Shown here: positions 45,246 to 54,559 of the stretch, in pieces | How the letters are laid out: each line of letters opens with the position of its first letter | Numbering within the stretch: the first letter of the stretch is position 1 | Source: JASGJS01 sp047601185 | GTDB lineage: Bacteria > Pseudomonadota > Gammaproteobacteria > JAURND01 | DNA: 64,000 nucleotides | NCBI GenBank assembly: GCA_047601185.1 | Contig: JASGJS010000001.1 | Span: forward strand, 62,001 to 126,000 | Direction: 5' to 3' | Notes under the pieces: model-generated | Seen by the model: the letters and a program-made list of their open reading frames with translations, nothing else | What the model was told of the DNA's origin: nothing | The model's database searches: none | Position numbers and translations under genes: made by a program

Positions 45246-45577
45246 TTATTCGCTTAAGTCGCACCGGTGCTAAAAAACGCCCTTTTTACCACATTGTCGC
45301 TATTGACAGCCGAGAAGCCCGTGATAGTGGCAACTTCATTGAGCGTTTGGGTTATTTTAACCCCATTGCTGCCGGTGGAGAAACCCCTTTACATATTAAC
45401 AATGAAAGAATTGAGTATTGGAAATCTAAAGGTGCCCAGTATTCCGTGCGTATTCAAGCCTTGTTAAAGCAAGCCAGCTTATCGTCAGAAGCTCTGCTAG
45501 CCCAAAAAGCTAAGAAAAAACAGTTAAAAGCCAAGAAAGCTGAGCTGAAAGCGCAAACTGAGACTGCCGCAGAATAA
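45239..45577 (+). CDS. rpsP: 30S ribosomal protein S16
   Basis: MVVIRLSRTGAKKRPFYHIV and SREARDSGNFIERLGYFNPI identify S16. At 112 residues it is 30 longer than the E. coli protein because of a Lys/Ala-rich helical tail (AQKAKKKQLKAKKAELKAQ). First gene of the classical rpsP-rimM-trmD-rplS operon. Confidence 0.97.
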   Translation: MVVIRLSRTGAKKRPFYHIVAIDSREARDSGNFIERLGYFNPIAAGGETPLHINNERIEYWKSKGAQYSVRIQALLKQASLSSEALLAQKAKKKQLKAKKAELKAQTETAAE

Positions 45578-45601
45578 GATAGAGAGTGCCTCGGTGCCAT
45601 T

Positions 45602-46096
45602 ATGATCGTGATTGGTAAATTAGGGCGCACGCATGGTGTTCAAGGTTGGTTGAAGCTCCACTCATTCACTGAGCCACTTTCCAACGTTTTAGAGTATCAA
45701 GCCTACTTTATTCGGCATAAAGCGGACCAACCTTGGCAACCTTTTAACTTTGTCACCAAGCAATTGAGCCCAGCAGCGTTTTTATTAAAGCCCGCCGGTT
45801 GTAACACTTTAGAACAGGCTCAACCTTATGTGAACGCTGAATTGGCCGTTGCTCGCGATCAACTTCCTGCCCTAACAGAACAAGAACTTTATTGGGCGGA
45901 TTTGGAAGGCCTGCGGGTGACTAACTTACAGGGCATAGAGCTGGGCATCATTACCCAGCTGATGGCAACAGGTGCAAATGATGTGTTAGTGGTAAAGGGT
46001 GAACGCGAGCGATTGTTACCTTATATTAGTTCAGTGATTCAAAAAGTCGATCCGGCTGAAAAAACGCTACTGGTCGACTGGGATGCGGATTTTTAA
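45602..46096 (+). CDS. rimM: 16S rRNA processing protein RimM
   Basis: Assembly factor for the 30S head. The 164 residues show the start VIGKLGRTHGVQGWLKLHSF, the ELYWADLEGLRVTN linker into the PRC-barrel domain and LLPYISSVIQKVDPAEKTLLVDWDADF at the end. Its stop is followed directly by the trmD start. Confidence 0.96.
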   Translation: MIVIGKLGRTHGVQGWLKLHSFTEPLSNVLEYQAYFIRHKADQPWQPFNFVTKQLSPAAFLLKPAGCNTLEQAQPYVNAELAVARDQLPALTEQELYWADLEGLRVTNLQGIELGIITQLMATGANDVLVVKGERERLLPYISSVIQKVDPAEKTLLVDWDADF

Positions 46097-46837
46097 ATGT
46101 GGTTTGGCATTATTAGTATTTTTCCTGAGATGTTTCAAGCTTTACAGTATGGCATTTCAGGCCGCGCGATTGATAAAGGCTTAGTGCAGTTAGACTTTTG
46201 GAATCCGCGTGATTTTAGCGAAGATAAACATAGACGCGTGGATGATAGACCCTATGGCGGCGGGCCTGGCATGGTGATGCAAGCACCTCCTTTGCAAGCC
46301 GCGATTGATGCAGCTAAGGCACGGCGTCCAGAAGCGAAAGTGATTTTTTTAAGTCCACAGGGAAGATTACTGACACAAACGCAGATCAAACAGTTTGCAC
46401 AGCACCAACCTGACTTAATCTTACTAAGTGGGCGTTATGAAGGTATTGACGAGCGGTTATTGACATTGGCAGTTGACGAAGAATGGTCTATCGGCGATTA
46501 TGTACTCAGTGGTGGCGAGCTGCCTAGCATGGTGTTAATGGATGCCATTATTCGGCACTTACCTGGCGCAGTGGGTCATCCTGATGCTGTAGAGCATGAT
46601 TCTTTTTCACAGGCCTATTTAGATTATCCGCAGTATACCCGTCCCCTCAATTTTAAGGGGTTGGAAGTTCCCGCGGTATTATGCGAAGGGAACCACACAG
46701 AAATCGCCAAATGGCGTTTACAGGAATCTATACAAAGAACATGGCAGCGCAGACCTGATTTGGCAAGCCAAATCGCGGCCACTGCGGATCAAACCGTATC
46801 GAACGACACAAAGAAAATGAGGAATACTTATGAGTAA
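46097..46837 (+). CDS. trmD: tRNA (guanine-N1)-methyltransferase
   Basis: Methylates G37 of tRNAs to prevent frameshifting. A 246-residue SPOUT enzyme with VDDRPYGGGPGMVMQAPPLQ, LSGRYEGIDERLL and the trefoil-knot SAM site WSIGDYVLSGGELPSMVLMD; HDSFSQ is also present. It overlaps rplS by 8 bases. Confidence 0.97.
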   Translation: MWFGIISIFPEMFQALQYGISGRAIDKGLVQLDFWNPRDFSEDKHRRVDDRPYGGGPGMVMQAPPLQAAIDAAKARRPEAKVIFLSPQGRLLTQTQIKQFAQHQPDLILLSGRYEGIDERLLTLAVDEEWSIGDYVLSGGELPSMVLMDAIIRHLPGAVGHPDAVEHDSFSQAYLDYPQYTRPLNFKGLEVPAVLCEGNHTEIAKWRLQESIQRTWQRRPDLASQIAATADQTVSNDTKKMRNTYE

Positions 46838-47192
46838 TATCATTGCTGACTGGGAAAATGCACAGATCACCAATAAACAAATCCCCCGCTTCACCCCTGG
46901 CGATACTGTTGTCGTACAAGTCAAAGTCAAAGAAGGCGAACGCGAGCGTTTACAGGCTTTTGAAGGCGTTGTGATTGCTATTCGAAACCGCGGGCTTAAT
47001 TCTGCTTTTACCGTACGCAAAATTTCTCACGGTGAAGGGGTGGAACGCGTGTTTCAAACCTATAGCCCATTGATCAATAGCATCCAAGTGAAACGTCGAG
47101 GCGCTGTCCGCCGCGCGAAGTTGTACTACTTGCGTGAGTTAGAAGGGAAGAAAGCGAGAATTAAAGAAGACATTCAGAAAGCAACGTCGTAA
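46830..47192 (+). CDS. rplS: 50S ribosomal protein L19
   Basis: A 120-residue L19 with PRFTPGDTVVVQVKVKEG, RLQAFEGVVIAIRNRGLNSA, FTVRKISHGEGVERVF and VKRRGAVRRAKLYYLRELEG. Last gene of the rpsP operon; a REP element starts 21 bases after its stop. Confidence 0.97.
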   Translation: MSNIIADWENAQITNKQIPRFTPGDTVVVQVKVKEGERERLQAFEGVVIAIRNRGLNSAFTVRKISHGEGVERVFQTYSPLINSIQVKRRGAVRRAKLYYLRELEGKKARIKEDIQKATS

Positions 47193-47213
47193 AAGCTGCT
47201 GAAGAAGTTTTTA

Positions 47214-47453
47214 AGCGGGCTAGCAGCCCGCGCTCCCAAGCCCAAGCCATCATTAAGGTTGAGTCTTTTTACAACTTTGAGGAAATACCTCTTAAGCGGG
47301 CTATAAACCCATTCTCCTAGGCTCGAGCCATTTATTCGCAAAGCGCCATCTAGGTGAAGCTTTCGTTTTTGATTCGTCTCTACACACTCTGAGATTTGCA
47401 TACCACATTTCTAAAATTGGCTCGAGCTTGGGAGCGCGGGCTGCTAGCCCGCT
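47214..47453. repeat. Three REP elements after the rpsP operon
   Basis: The 452-base gap between rplS and the next gene holds copies at 47214-47247 (forward), 47295-47330 (forward, decayed core but with an intact GGCTCGAGCC tail) and 47418-47453 (reverse). The remaining bases up to 47644 carry no gene that I can support. The first copy probably forms the 3' end of the rpsP transcript. Confidence 0.8.
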
Positions 47454-47644
47454 GCTTTCCCCGCGAGACATCGAGGTAGTCGCATTTTAAGCACCCTCTA
47501 ATTTTTTTTGCTTATCCTTCATCTCCATCAATTCCGTTCCCTTTTCACTATTTTCCTCTGAGGAATCTGGTTTATGCACAGAAAATAATACTGTGTGTGA
47601 CCGTGGAATAGAAAGCCCGGAAGCGTCGGAGAAAACTTTGGGAC

Positions 47645-48523
47645 TTATTGTAGATCCTTCTGCAAGCTCTTTTTTAGGGGTTTCTTTGGGCTCTTTTTTA
47701 GGGGTTTCTTTGGGCTCTTTCTTAGGTTTTTCTCCAAATCTTCATAAATTTTTAATGCGCCTTGAGCCTTTGGCGTCAGCTTAAATTCTTTTGTATTATT
47801 GTGTTTGGCTGCTCTTAACAGCTCTGCCATATGCTCTCGAATATAATTCTCTTTACCTGCATTCAAGTTTCCATCTTCAAAAACTTCAAACAGCTTCACA
47901 ACCCCTGAACCGCGTTGACCTTGTTTTTGATCCTTAGGTCGCAGTAAATATGCTAGCTTAGCACTCATGTTGGGCGTCAAAGATTTTTCTTTTTCTCGGG
48001 TAAAGGGCACGTCGATTAAGGTTTCACCAGCTGAGGTCGTGCATTCTTGAGCGGTCAATGAAGGCTCTGTAAGCTCCCTATTAAATTGATGGGCCAACTT
48101 AACACGGTAAACATCAGCAAGCGCATGGATTTGCAAAGCCACGACAGAATGCTGCTCGTCCAGTAAATGACGAAATATATTGTGTTCCTTAGGTTTTACT
48201 AGAGTTTTTAGTGTAGAGTTCTGCCCAAGCAATTGTGAAGCATCTTCCCCTGCCATGCGCACTGCAGAATTAAGCGTTGAACGTATTTGTGACCAAGTAG
48301 TAGACACTACACACTTATGATGAGTCAGTATCGCTTTTAGGTTTTGAACCACTTCAGGCGTTACTTTACAAGGATGACTTTCGCAGAAATCATTTAAAAC
48401 CTTGAGTAGAGCTTCGCTTTCGAATTTTTTCTTAGCAATTTCTTCTTCCAGCTTCTTTAACTGAGTCAGAAAACCCTTAACAGCTTGATGTTCTGGCTCT
48501 GTCTCAGCAGGCTCTAAGATCAT
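47645..48523 (-). CDS. Hypothetical protein with a lysine-proline repeat tail
   Basis: A 292-residue protein of no recognised family and no membrane helix. The first 240 residues look folded and mostly helical (FLTQLKKLEEEIAKKKFESE, then HALADVYRVKLAHQFNRE). The C-terminus is a short tandem repeat of SPKKPLKK units (LRKSPKKPLKKSPKKPLKKS), coded by a 24-base DNA repeat at about 47674-47730. Such a basic tail could bind nucleic acid or act as a nuclear or transport signal. The gene ORF starts at an ATG; context gives no function. Confidence 0.68.
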   Translation of the reverse strand: MILEPAETEPEHQAVKGFLTQLKKLEEEIAKKKFESEALLKVLNDFCESHPCKVTPEVVQNLKAILTHHKCVVSTTWSQIRSTLNSAVRMAGEDASQLLGQNSTLKTLVKPKEHNIFRHLLDEQHSVVALQIHALADVYRVKLAHQFNRELTEPSLTAQECTTSAGETLIDVPFTREKEKSLTPNMSAKLAYLLRPKDQKQGQRGSGVVKLFEVFEDGNLNAGKENYIREHMAELLRAAKHNNTKEFKLTPKAQGALKIYEDLEKNLRKSPKKPLKKSPKKPLKKSLQKDLQ

Positions 48524-48652
48524 CGTTATCGCATTTTGAAAAGCGCTAAGGTGTAGGAGGGTTTAATGGTTTTGAATTCTGAAGGTGTGTGCGCCATACT
48601 GATCTCTCATGTTAATCTTTGACTACGTTACACCACTAAGCTTAACTGAATC

Positions 48653-49351
48653 TTAAAGCGTCTCTTTAATAAACGGCACGGTCAATCGTCTTTGGGCGGC
48701 AAAAGAAGCCTCATCCAGTTTTTCTAAAGCGCGGAATAAGGCGGGGGTATCGCGGGGATAATGGTGTAATAAATAATGGGCGGCTTCAGGCGCTAACTCC
48801 AACCCTTTATCTTGGGCGCGCAATTGTAAGGCGCGGATTTTTTCTTCATCCGCGAGCGGGTGAACGGTGAGGATGGTGCTGGCAGCCAACCGCGAAACTA
48901 AGTCTGGCAATCCACAAGGCAGCTGTGCAGGAGACACATGCGAGGCAATCAACAAGTTTTTTCCGGCCAATTGTAATCGATTATAACAATGGAATAAGGC
49001 TTCTTCCCAAGCGCGAAGACCACATACCCGCTCAATGTCGTCTAAACAGACCCAATCTAAATTTTCGACCCCTTCTAAAATTTGCGGAGAATCCTGTAAC
49101 TGCCGTAATGGCAAATAAATCGTAGACTTACCCAATTGGGTAAGCGCATGGCAAGTTGCGGATAACAAATGGGTTAAACCCGTACCGTACCCCCCCACCA
49201 GATAAATCCCAAAATCTGCAGTGGCAGGCCCTTCGATCCTTTCCTGCAAATAGCCGACGGTGGGTCCATTATCCCCCTTTACAAAATTCGCAAAAGTGCT
49301 CGCATCCAGCCATTTTAACGGCAGGGTTAGTTGGCGGGGCGTGAATTTCAT
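48653..49351 (-). CDS. hda: DnaA regulatory inactivator Hda
   Basis: Promotes hydrolysis of DnaA-bound ATP when tied to the sliding clamp. The 232-residue protein has the N-terminal clamp-binding peptide QLTLPL (residues 7-12) and a DnaA-like AAA domain with VCLDDIERV and the arginine finger GLPDLVSRL. The P-loop reads GGYGTGLTHLL, with L59 where DnaA has Lys and E. coli Hda has Arg. It is divergent from purM, as in many gammaproteobacteria. Confidence 0.92.
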   Translation of the reverse strand: MKFTPRQLTLPLKWLDASTFANFVKGDNGPTVGYLQERIEGPATADFGIYLVGGYGTGLTHLLSATCHALTQLGKSTIYLPLRQLQDSPQILEGVENLDWVCLDDIERVCGLRAWEEALFHCYNRLQLAGKNLLIASHVSPAQLPCGLPDLVSRLAASTILTVHPLADEEKIRALQLRAQDKGLELAPEAAHYLLHHYPRDTPALFRALEKLDEASFAAQRRLTVPFIKETL

Positions 49352-49427
49352 TGATCTATTCCTTCTGAACTTTTACCATAGAGGGACATTCTATCGCGAC
49401 TTTGACATAAATCAAAAGGCTAAAACC

Positions 49428-50468
49428 ATGACCAAAACTCCTCTCACCTATGCAGACGCCGGCGTGAATATTGCGGCAGGTAATCAATTGGTGGAAAACA
49501 TTAAGCCCATTGCCCGTAAAACTCAGCGTCCTGGCGTGTTAGCGGGATTAGGCGGATTTGGCGCCTTATTCGAACTGCCTGTAGCGCAATATCAAAATCC
49601 CATCCTCGTCTCTTCGACGGATGGGGTCGGGACCAAATTAAAATTAGCCTTAGAACTGAACCAACACGATACCATTGGCATTGACTTAGTCGCCATGTGC
49701 GTGAACGACATCATTGTTCAAGGGGCTGAACCTTTATTCTTTTTAGATTATTATGCCACCGGTCAGTTATCGTTAGAAACTGCCACCGCGGTGCTACAAG
49801 GCATTGGCAAGGGCTGTGAAGACGCAGGCGCCGCTCTAGTGGGTGGCGAAACCGCTGAGATGCCAGGGCTCTATCACGCGCAAGATTATGACTTGGCAGG
49901 ATTTGCGGTGGGTATTGTCGAAAAAAGCCAGCTGATCGATGGTAGTCGCGTTCAACCGGGTGATAGCGTTATTGGAATTGCCGCTTCTGGCGTGCATGCG
50001 AATGGATTTTCACTGGTGCGTAAAATTTTGGATCAGCATAGCATTCCACTGTCTACACCGTTTGAAGATAAAACTTTGGGAGAGACTTTACTCACGCCGA
50101 CACGGATTTATGTCAAACCCCTTTTAACATTGCTCAAGCAAGTGCCCGTGCATGCCATGGCGCATATTACCGGAGGGGGATTGTTGGAAAATCTCCCTCG
50201 AGTATTGCCTGATCATACTCAAGCGCAACTTCATCGTCACGCATGGCAAGCGCCTAAAATTTTTGATTGGATTCAACAACAGGGCAATATTGCATCCCAC
50301 GAAATGTACCGCACGTTTAATTGCGGGATTGGCATGACGCTCTGCGTGCCTGAATCTGCCGTGGCACAAACACTGCAGATCCTTCACGATGCGGGAGAAA
50401 CTGCCTGGGTTTTAGGACAAATCGCTCCATCTACTGACAAAAAACCGCACGTTATCATCCATGAATAA
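49428..50468 (+). CDS. purM: Phosphoribosylformylglycinamidine cyclo-ligase
   Basis: Makes AIR in purine synthesis. The frame is open upstream, but the ATG at 49428 gives MTKTPLTYADAGVNIAAGNQ and 346 residues, as in E. coli (345). PILVSSTDGVGTKLKLALEL, GGETAEMPGLY and AASGVHANGFSLVRKIL are typical. It overlaps purN by 8 bases. Confidence 0.97.
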   Translation: MTKTPLTYADAGVNIAAGNQLVENIKPIARKTQRPGVLAGLGGFGALFELPVAQYQNPILVSSTDGVGTKLKLALELNQHDTIGIDLVAMCVNDIIVQGAEPLFFLDYYATGQLSLETATAVLQGIGKGCEDAGAALVGGETAEMPGLYHAQDYDLAGFAVGIVEKSQLIDGSRVQPGDSVIGIAASGVHANGFSLVRKILDQHSIPLSTPFEDKTLGETLLTPTRIYVKPLLTLLKQVPVHAMAHITGGGLLENLPRVLPDHTQAQLHRHAWQAPKIFDWIQQQGNIASHEMYRTFNCGIGMTLCVPESAVAQTLQILHDAGETAWVLGQIAPSTDKKPHVIIHE

Positions 50469-51126
50469 ACCACTGACATTAGCCGTGTTAATTTCCGGGA
50501 ATGGCAGTAATCTTCAAGCGATCATGGACGCGATTACGGACGGATTACCCGCCAAGATCGCCGTTGTCATCAGCAATCGCAAAGATGCCTACGGATTAGT
50601 GCGCGCTCAACAAGCAGGTATTCCAACGCATGTTTTATTATCAGGCGATTATCCCGATCGATTCAGTTTTGACCAAGCGCTGCAAAATTGTCTGGCGTCT
50701 TATCAGCCCGATTTGATTATTCTGGCGGGATTTATGCGCATCTTAGGCGCAGATTTTATCAGCCATTTTTCCCAGCGGATTTTAAATATTCATCCTTCGC
50801 TATTGCCGAAATACCCGGGGTTGCATACCCACCAACAAGTTTTAGCCCAAGGCGATCAACAGCACGGCGCTACTGTTCACGTGGTGACAGAGGTATTGGA
50901 TGGAGGACCCATTATTGCTTATGCTGCGCTCGAGGTTGCGCCAGCAGACACTGTGGAATCCCTGCAAGCTAAAGTCCATCAACTGGAGCATAAACTCTAT
51001 CCTTATGTGATCAGGCTGTTCGCCACACAACACTTGCAGATTGGGCAGGATTGTGTGATCCTTAACGGCAATTTATTGCCCCCCCAAGGTTTAGAATATA
51101 AAGAGGGAATTTATGGTCAAATCTGA
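50461..51126 (+). CDS. purN: Phosphoribosylglycinamide formyltransferase
   Basis: Transfers a formyl group from 10-formyl-THF to GAR. The 221-residue protein has the catalytic N109, H111 (LNIHPSLLPKYPG) and D147 (TEVLDGGPI) and the phosphate-binding ISGNGSNLQA. A few residues longer than usual at the C-terminus, where the end overlaps ihfB by 14 bases. Confidence 0.97.
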   Translation: MNKPLTLAVLISGNGSNLQAIMDAITDGLPAKIAVVISNRKDAYGLVRAQQAGIPTHVLLSGDYPDRFSFDQALQNCLASYQPDLIILAGFMRILGADFISHFSQRILNIHPSLLPKYPGLHTHQQVLAQGDQQHGATVHVVTEVLDGGPIIAYAALEVAPADTVESLQAKVHQLEHKLYPYVIRLFATQHLQIGQDCVILNGNLLPPQGLEYKEGIYGQI

Positions 51127-51394
51127 ACTGATTTATCGCATTGCCGAAAAACAAGAAAACCTCACGCTTGAAGATATTGAGATCAGCATTAATACCACTT
51201 TAGATTGTCTTTGTGATGCTTTAGGGCAAGGAAAGCGCATTGAAATTCGCGGCTTTGGCAGTTTTAGCTTGCGACATCGACGCGCACGCACAGCCAGAAA
51301 TCCTAAAACGGGCAATCCGGTTAAGACAGAAGATAAATTTTCGATTCGTTTTAAGCCGGGGTTAGAATTACGGGATAAGGTTAACGAAACCTGA
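51113..51394 (+). CDS. ihfB: Integration host factor subunit beta
   Basis: A 93-residue DNA-bending protein: MVKSELIYRIAEKQ, then GQGKRIEIRGFGSFSLRHRR and ARTARNPKTGNPVKTEDKF, with the intercalating proline in RNPKTGNP. KSEL at the start and RGFGSFSL mark the beta rather than alpha subunit; the alpha gene is at 62392. It is coupled to purN, an unusual place since ihfB more often follows rpsA. Confidence 0.93.
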   Translation: MVKSELIYRIAEKQENLTLEDIEISINTTLDCLCDALGQGKRIEIRGFGSFSLRHRRARTARNPKTGNPVKTEDKFSIRFKPGLELRDKVNET

Positions 51395-51413
51395 ATGAAC
51401 CCCTCATAATGAA

Positions 51414-51476
51414 ACCCCTCATCCGGCCTCACGGCCACCTTCTCCCACAAGGGGAGAAGGAAACAGCTCACCACTC
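51414..51476. repeat. 65-base dispersed repeat, reverse copy
   Basis: Reverse copy of the GAGTGGCGAGCTG...GATGAGGGGT element, with the second stem changed to GGCCTCACGGCC. It lies between converging ihfB and the Sel1 gene. Confidence 0.8.
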
Positions 51477-51526
51477 TAAGCTTTATGGTATTTCTAGCTT
51501 TTTTGGAAATTCCACGCACATATTCA

Positions 51527-52798
51527 TCATAAAGACTTTTGAAAGAATGACGTGAGAGAAGTGGAGTCTTTCAATAGTGGGACAGAATCTTGAGAGGATG
51601 ATGATGAAAATGAAGAGGATGCGGATGGGGGAGGTAAAAAGGAGGATTGACTGACCCCCATCAATTGAGCAGAACTGCCTCCAATTGGCTTATAACCGTA
51701 CGCAGCTGCATTCTTGTAATACACTTGTGCCTCTTCTCGTTGACCCCTGGGCTCAATCTCAGCGCCCAGCGAGTATTGAGCTTTGCCGAGTCGAAGCTCT
51801 GCCAATTCAACTTCAATCCTCAAGCGGGTTGCTTCGCTGACAAAATGACTCGAATGCGCAACCGCTAATGCTGACTGATAATAAGCGATCGCCTTTTCTG
51901 GATTTCGCGGTACACCTCTGCCTGTTTTATAAAGTCTCGCTAATGCATGGCTTGCATGGCAGCTACCCTGTAACGCTGCGAGCTCATATAAAGAAACCGC
52001 CCTTTTTAAATTTTGAGCTATTCCACCCTCTCCTACTACAAGAATTTCAGCTAGCGCAAATGCCGCTAGCGCTGCCGCTCCAAGCGGACGACCTGGCTGA
52101 TCAGTCACGTCTGGAGACTCTCCAGCCAGTAATGCTAATTCAAAGTAGTAAATCGCTTTTTTCAAGTCTTGCGCAACACCTTTTTTTTCATTTCCTTCTC
52201 TGTATATTTTTCCTAATTGAAAACACGCATTAGAATGTTTTTCAGCAATCAACTCATAACATTCAATCGCTTTTTTTAAGGATTGTACTGGTTCATCATT
52301 TTCATAGGTAAGACCTAATTGATAACGCGCCTCTAACATCCCTGCATCCGCCGCCTCTGTAAAAAGCCTTATCATCTCATGTGTTTTTTGAATGTCATCA
52401 TAATCATCATAAAGTACTGCCAAATCATATTTTGCTTGAACGCTGCCGCCTTCTATTGCCAACTTAAAGAGAGTTTCCGCTGCAGCTTCAGCCCTATCTT
52501 CCTCAATACCTTCTCTATTTTTATACATCTGCCCCAGCATGCACATTGCTTCAGGAAGACCTAGACTGACGGCCTCTTGTAAGCATTTGATCGTCTCTCT
52601 TAAAAAGTAACCTTTTTTTTCACCTTTGTCACTTTGATATAATTTATAATGTTGCTTTGCCAATTCAAACTGAATTTTTGCATCTATTAATTCTAATGGA
52701 GATTCTTTCGAATCTTTCATTTTCTTTTCTTTCTCTTTTTCTACTACAGATTCAGCTTTGCGTTTTTGTTTTTTTTTCATTTCACTTGATAAATTCAC
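51527..52798 (-). CDS. Sel1-repeat protein with basic N-terminus
   Basis: A 423-residue protein with about seven Sel1 repeats (roughly 40-360; e.g. AMCMLGQMYKNREGIEED, ASHALARLYKTGRGVPRN). The start is a GTG at 52798: AGGGG lies 7 bases upstream, and the ATG at 52780 lacks such a site. The N-terminus is strongly basic (MKKKQKRKAESVVEKEKEKK), like a nuclear localisation signal, and the C-terminal 50 residues are Ser/Pro-rich. No signal peptide. It shares this plan with the gene at 54598 and is a candidate host-directed protein (inference). Confidence 0.85.
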   Translation of the reverse strand: MNLSSEMKKKQKRKAESVVEKEKEKKMKDSKESPLELIDAKIQFELAKQHYKLYQSDKGEKKGYFLRETIKCLQEAVSLGLPEAMCMLGQMYKNREGIEEDRAEAAAETLFKLAIEGGSVQAKYDLAVLYDDYDDIQKTHEMIRLFTEAADAGMLEARYQLGLTYENDEPVQSLKKAIECYELIAEKHSNACFQLGKIYREGNEKKGVAQDLKKAIYYFELALLAGESPDVTDQPGRPLGAAALAAFALAEILVVGEGGIAQNLKRAVSLYELAALQGSCHASHALARLYKTGRGVPRNPEKAIAYYQSALAVAHSSHFVSEATRLRIEVELAELRLGKAQYSLGAEIEPRGQREEAQVYYKNAAAYGYKPIGGSSAQLMGVSQSSFLPPPSASSSFSSSSSQDSVPLLKDSTSLTSFFQKSL

Positions 52799-52864
52799 TC
52801 TATCACCCCTCTCTTTAGATTAATCATTAAAAACCACTCACACTTCAACAAATGTATCCATCCC

Positions 52865-53434
52865 TTAAGCCACAGGCAGCGTCACGCCCTTCTGCCCTTG
52901 ATACTTACCCTTTCGATCTTTATAAGATGTTTCACAGACTTGATCCGATTCAAAAAACAGCATTTGCGCTACGCCTTCATTGGCATAAATCTTGGCAGGC
53001 AGATTGGTGGTGTTCGAAAACTCCAACGTGACATGCCCTTCCCATTCGGGTTCTAACGGTGTGACGTTCACGATAATGCCACAGCGCGCATAAGTCGATT
53101 TCCCCACACAGATGGTTAAAATATTGCGTGGAATGCGAAAATATTCTACTGTTCTGGCGAGCACAAAAGAATTTGGGGGGATAATACAGACATCCGTTTG
53201 CAGATCAATAAAACTGCGACCGTCAAACGCTTTAGGATCGACCACTGCGGAATTAATATTGGTGAACACCTTAAATTCTCGCGCACAACGCACATCATAT
53301 CCATAACTGGATGTCCCATAAGACACAATTTTTTCATTCGCAGTGTTGTAACGCGCTTGCTGGGGCGCGAAGGGTTCGATCATCTGGTGAGATTGGGCCA
53401 TTTGACGAATCCATTGATCTGATTTAATACTCAT
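52865..53434 (-). CDS. dcd: dCTP deaminase
   Basis: Converts dCTP to dUTP for dTMP synthesis. The 189-residue protein (193 in E. coli) has SSYGYDVRCAREFKVFTN, the nucleotide-site SFVLARTVEYFRIPRNI and GKSTYARCGIIVNVTPLEPE with the catalytic Glu in PLEPEWEGHVTLE. It overlaps the mrp stop by 4 bases (dcd follows mrp). Confidence 0.96.
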   Translation of the reverse strand: MSIKSDQWIRQMAQSHQMIEPFAPQQARYNTANEKIVSYGTSSYGYDVRCAREFKVFTNINSAVVDPKAFDGRSFIDLQTDVCIIPPNSFVLARTVEYFRIPRNILTICVGKSTYARCGIIVNVTPLEPEWEGHVTLEFSNTTNLPAKIYANEGVAQMLFFESDQVCETSYKDRKGKYQGQKGVTLPVA

Positions 53435-54498
53435 GTTTCTCTCACAATTTTGGGGAATTTACTGGCATAACTTTTGGGTCGATTGAGCAACTGTATTGCG
53501 ATTTTTCTGGCCACGGTTCGATATTGCTCGGCGATGGCGGAAGTGGGTTCTGCGATGACAATCGGCACTCCAGCATCGGCATGCGTACGAATGGACCGCG
53601 CCAACGGCAATTGTCCTAATAATGCAACTCCACAGGCCTGACTGAGCGCTTCAGCCCCCCCTTCACCAAAAATAGGGCTGGCATGACCACACGCCTCACA
53701 CACATGAACACTCATATTTTCAATCACGCCCAATAATGGAATGGAAACTTTTTTGAACATTTCCAACCCTTTGCGCACATCTAATAATGCAATATCTTGA
53801 GGTGTGGTGACAAGCACAGCACCACTCACCGGAATTTTTTGCGCAAGTGTTAAGGCAATATCACCCGTCCCCGGCGGCATATCGATCAATAAATAATCTA
53901 ATGGATCCCAAGCGGTTTCTCTCGCCAATTGTTGCAGCGCGCTGCTGACCATCGGCCCGCGCCATACCATGGGTGTCTCTGCTGCCACTAAGTAGCCCAT
54001 AGACATGGTTTGAATGCCATGCGCCCAGACCGGAGGGATGGATTTACTTTCAGGCACAATGGGTTGAGTCACACCCAACATCTGCGGTTGATTCGGGCCA
54101 TAAATATCCGCGTCTAACAGCCCCACCCGCGCGCCTGCCACACTGAGCGCAACCGCTAAATTAACCGCCGTGGTCGATTTACCCACTCCCCCTTTGCCAG
54201 AAGCTACCGCAATGACATTTTTAACGCCGGTAATGGGTAACACGCCAGGTTGACAAGCACGTGCATCAATCCGCCAACTGAGGTCAAATCGTATGTCGGC
54301 AATGCCTGAAGCAGCTTGAAGTTTCGTGCGCACGGGGTCTAATAATTCAGCCTGAATATCCGCCGCAGGGTAGGGTAAATTTAAACGAATGGCGATGTGT
54401 TGGGGTGTAGCCAAAAATTGTTCTACAATTTTTAACTCGCCCCAGGTTTTATGGAGGTAAGGGTCTGGATGTTGAAGGAGGATTTGTTCTAGTGACAT
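53431..54498 (-). CDS. Iron-sulfur cluster carrier protein (Mrp/ApbC)
   Basis: A 355-residue P-loop ATPase that carries Fe-S clusters. An N-terminal MIP18-like domain (about 1-85) precedes the deviant Walker A GKGGVGKSTTAVNLA, DADIYGPNQP, LIDMPPGTGDIAL and the cluster-binding CEACGH (C-x-x-C). Complete; co-transcribed with dcd, which starts at its stop codon. Confidence 0.95.
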   Translation of the reverse strand: MSLEQILLQHPDPYLHKTWGELKIVEQFLATPQHIAIRLNLPYPAADIQAELLDPVRTKLQAASGIADIRFDLSWRIDARACQPGVLPITGVKNVIAVASGKGGVGKSTTAVNLAVALSVAGARVGLLDADIYGPNQPQMLGVTQPIVPESKSIPPVWAHGIQTMSMGYLVAAETPMVWRGPMVSSALQQLARETAWDPLDYLLIDMPPGTGDIALTLAQKIPVSGAVLVTTPQDIALLDVRKGLEMFKKVSIPLLGVIENMSVHVCEACGHASPIFGEGGAEALSQACGVALLGQLPLARSIRTHADAGVPIVIAEPTSAIAEQYRTVARKIAIQLLNRPKSYASKFPKIVRET

Positions 54499-54559
54499 GG
54501 GGATTATATTACACTGTGCTAAGGGCTTTTTCCAGTATCGTAGCGATGCTGGTTTTGTT

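Noticed and set aside
47593..47784. Plus-strand frame with a repeated GSFLGVSL motif
   Set aside because: It is the mirror of the lysine-repeat tail coded on the other strand, and starts outside any promoter or ribosome site.
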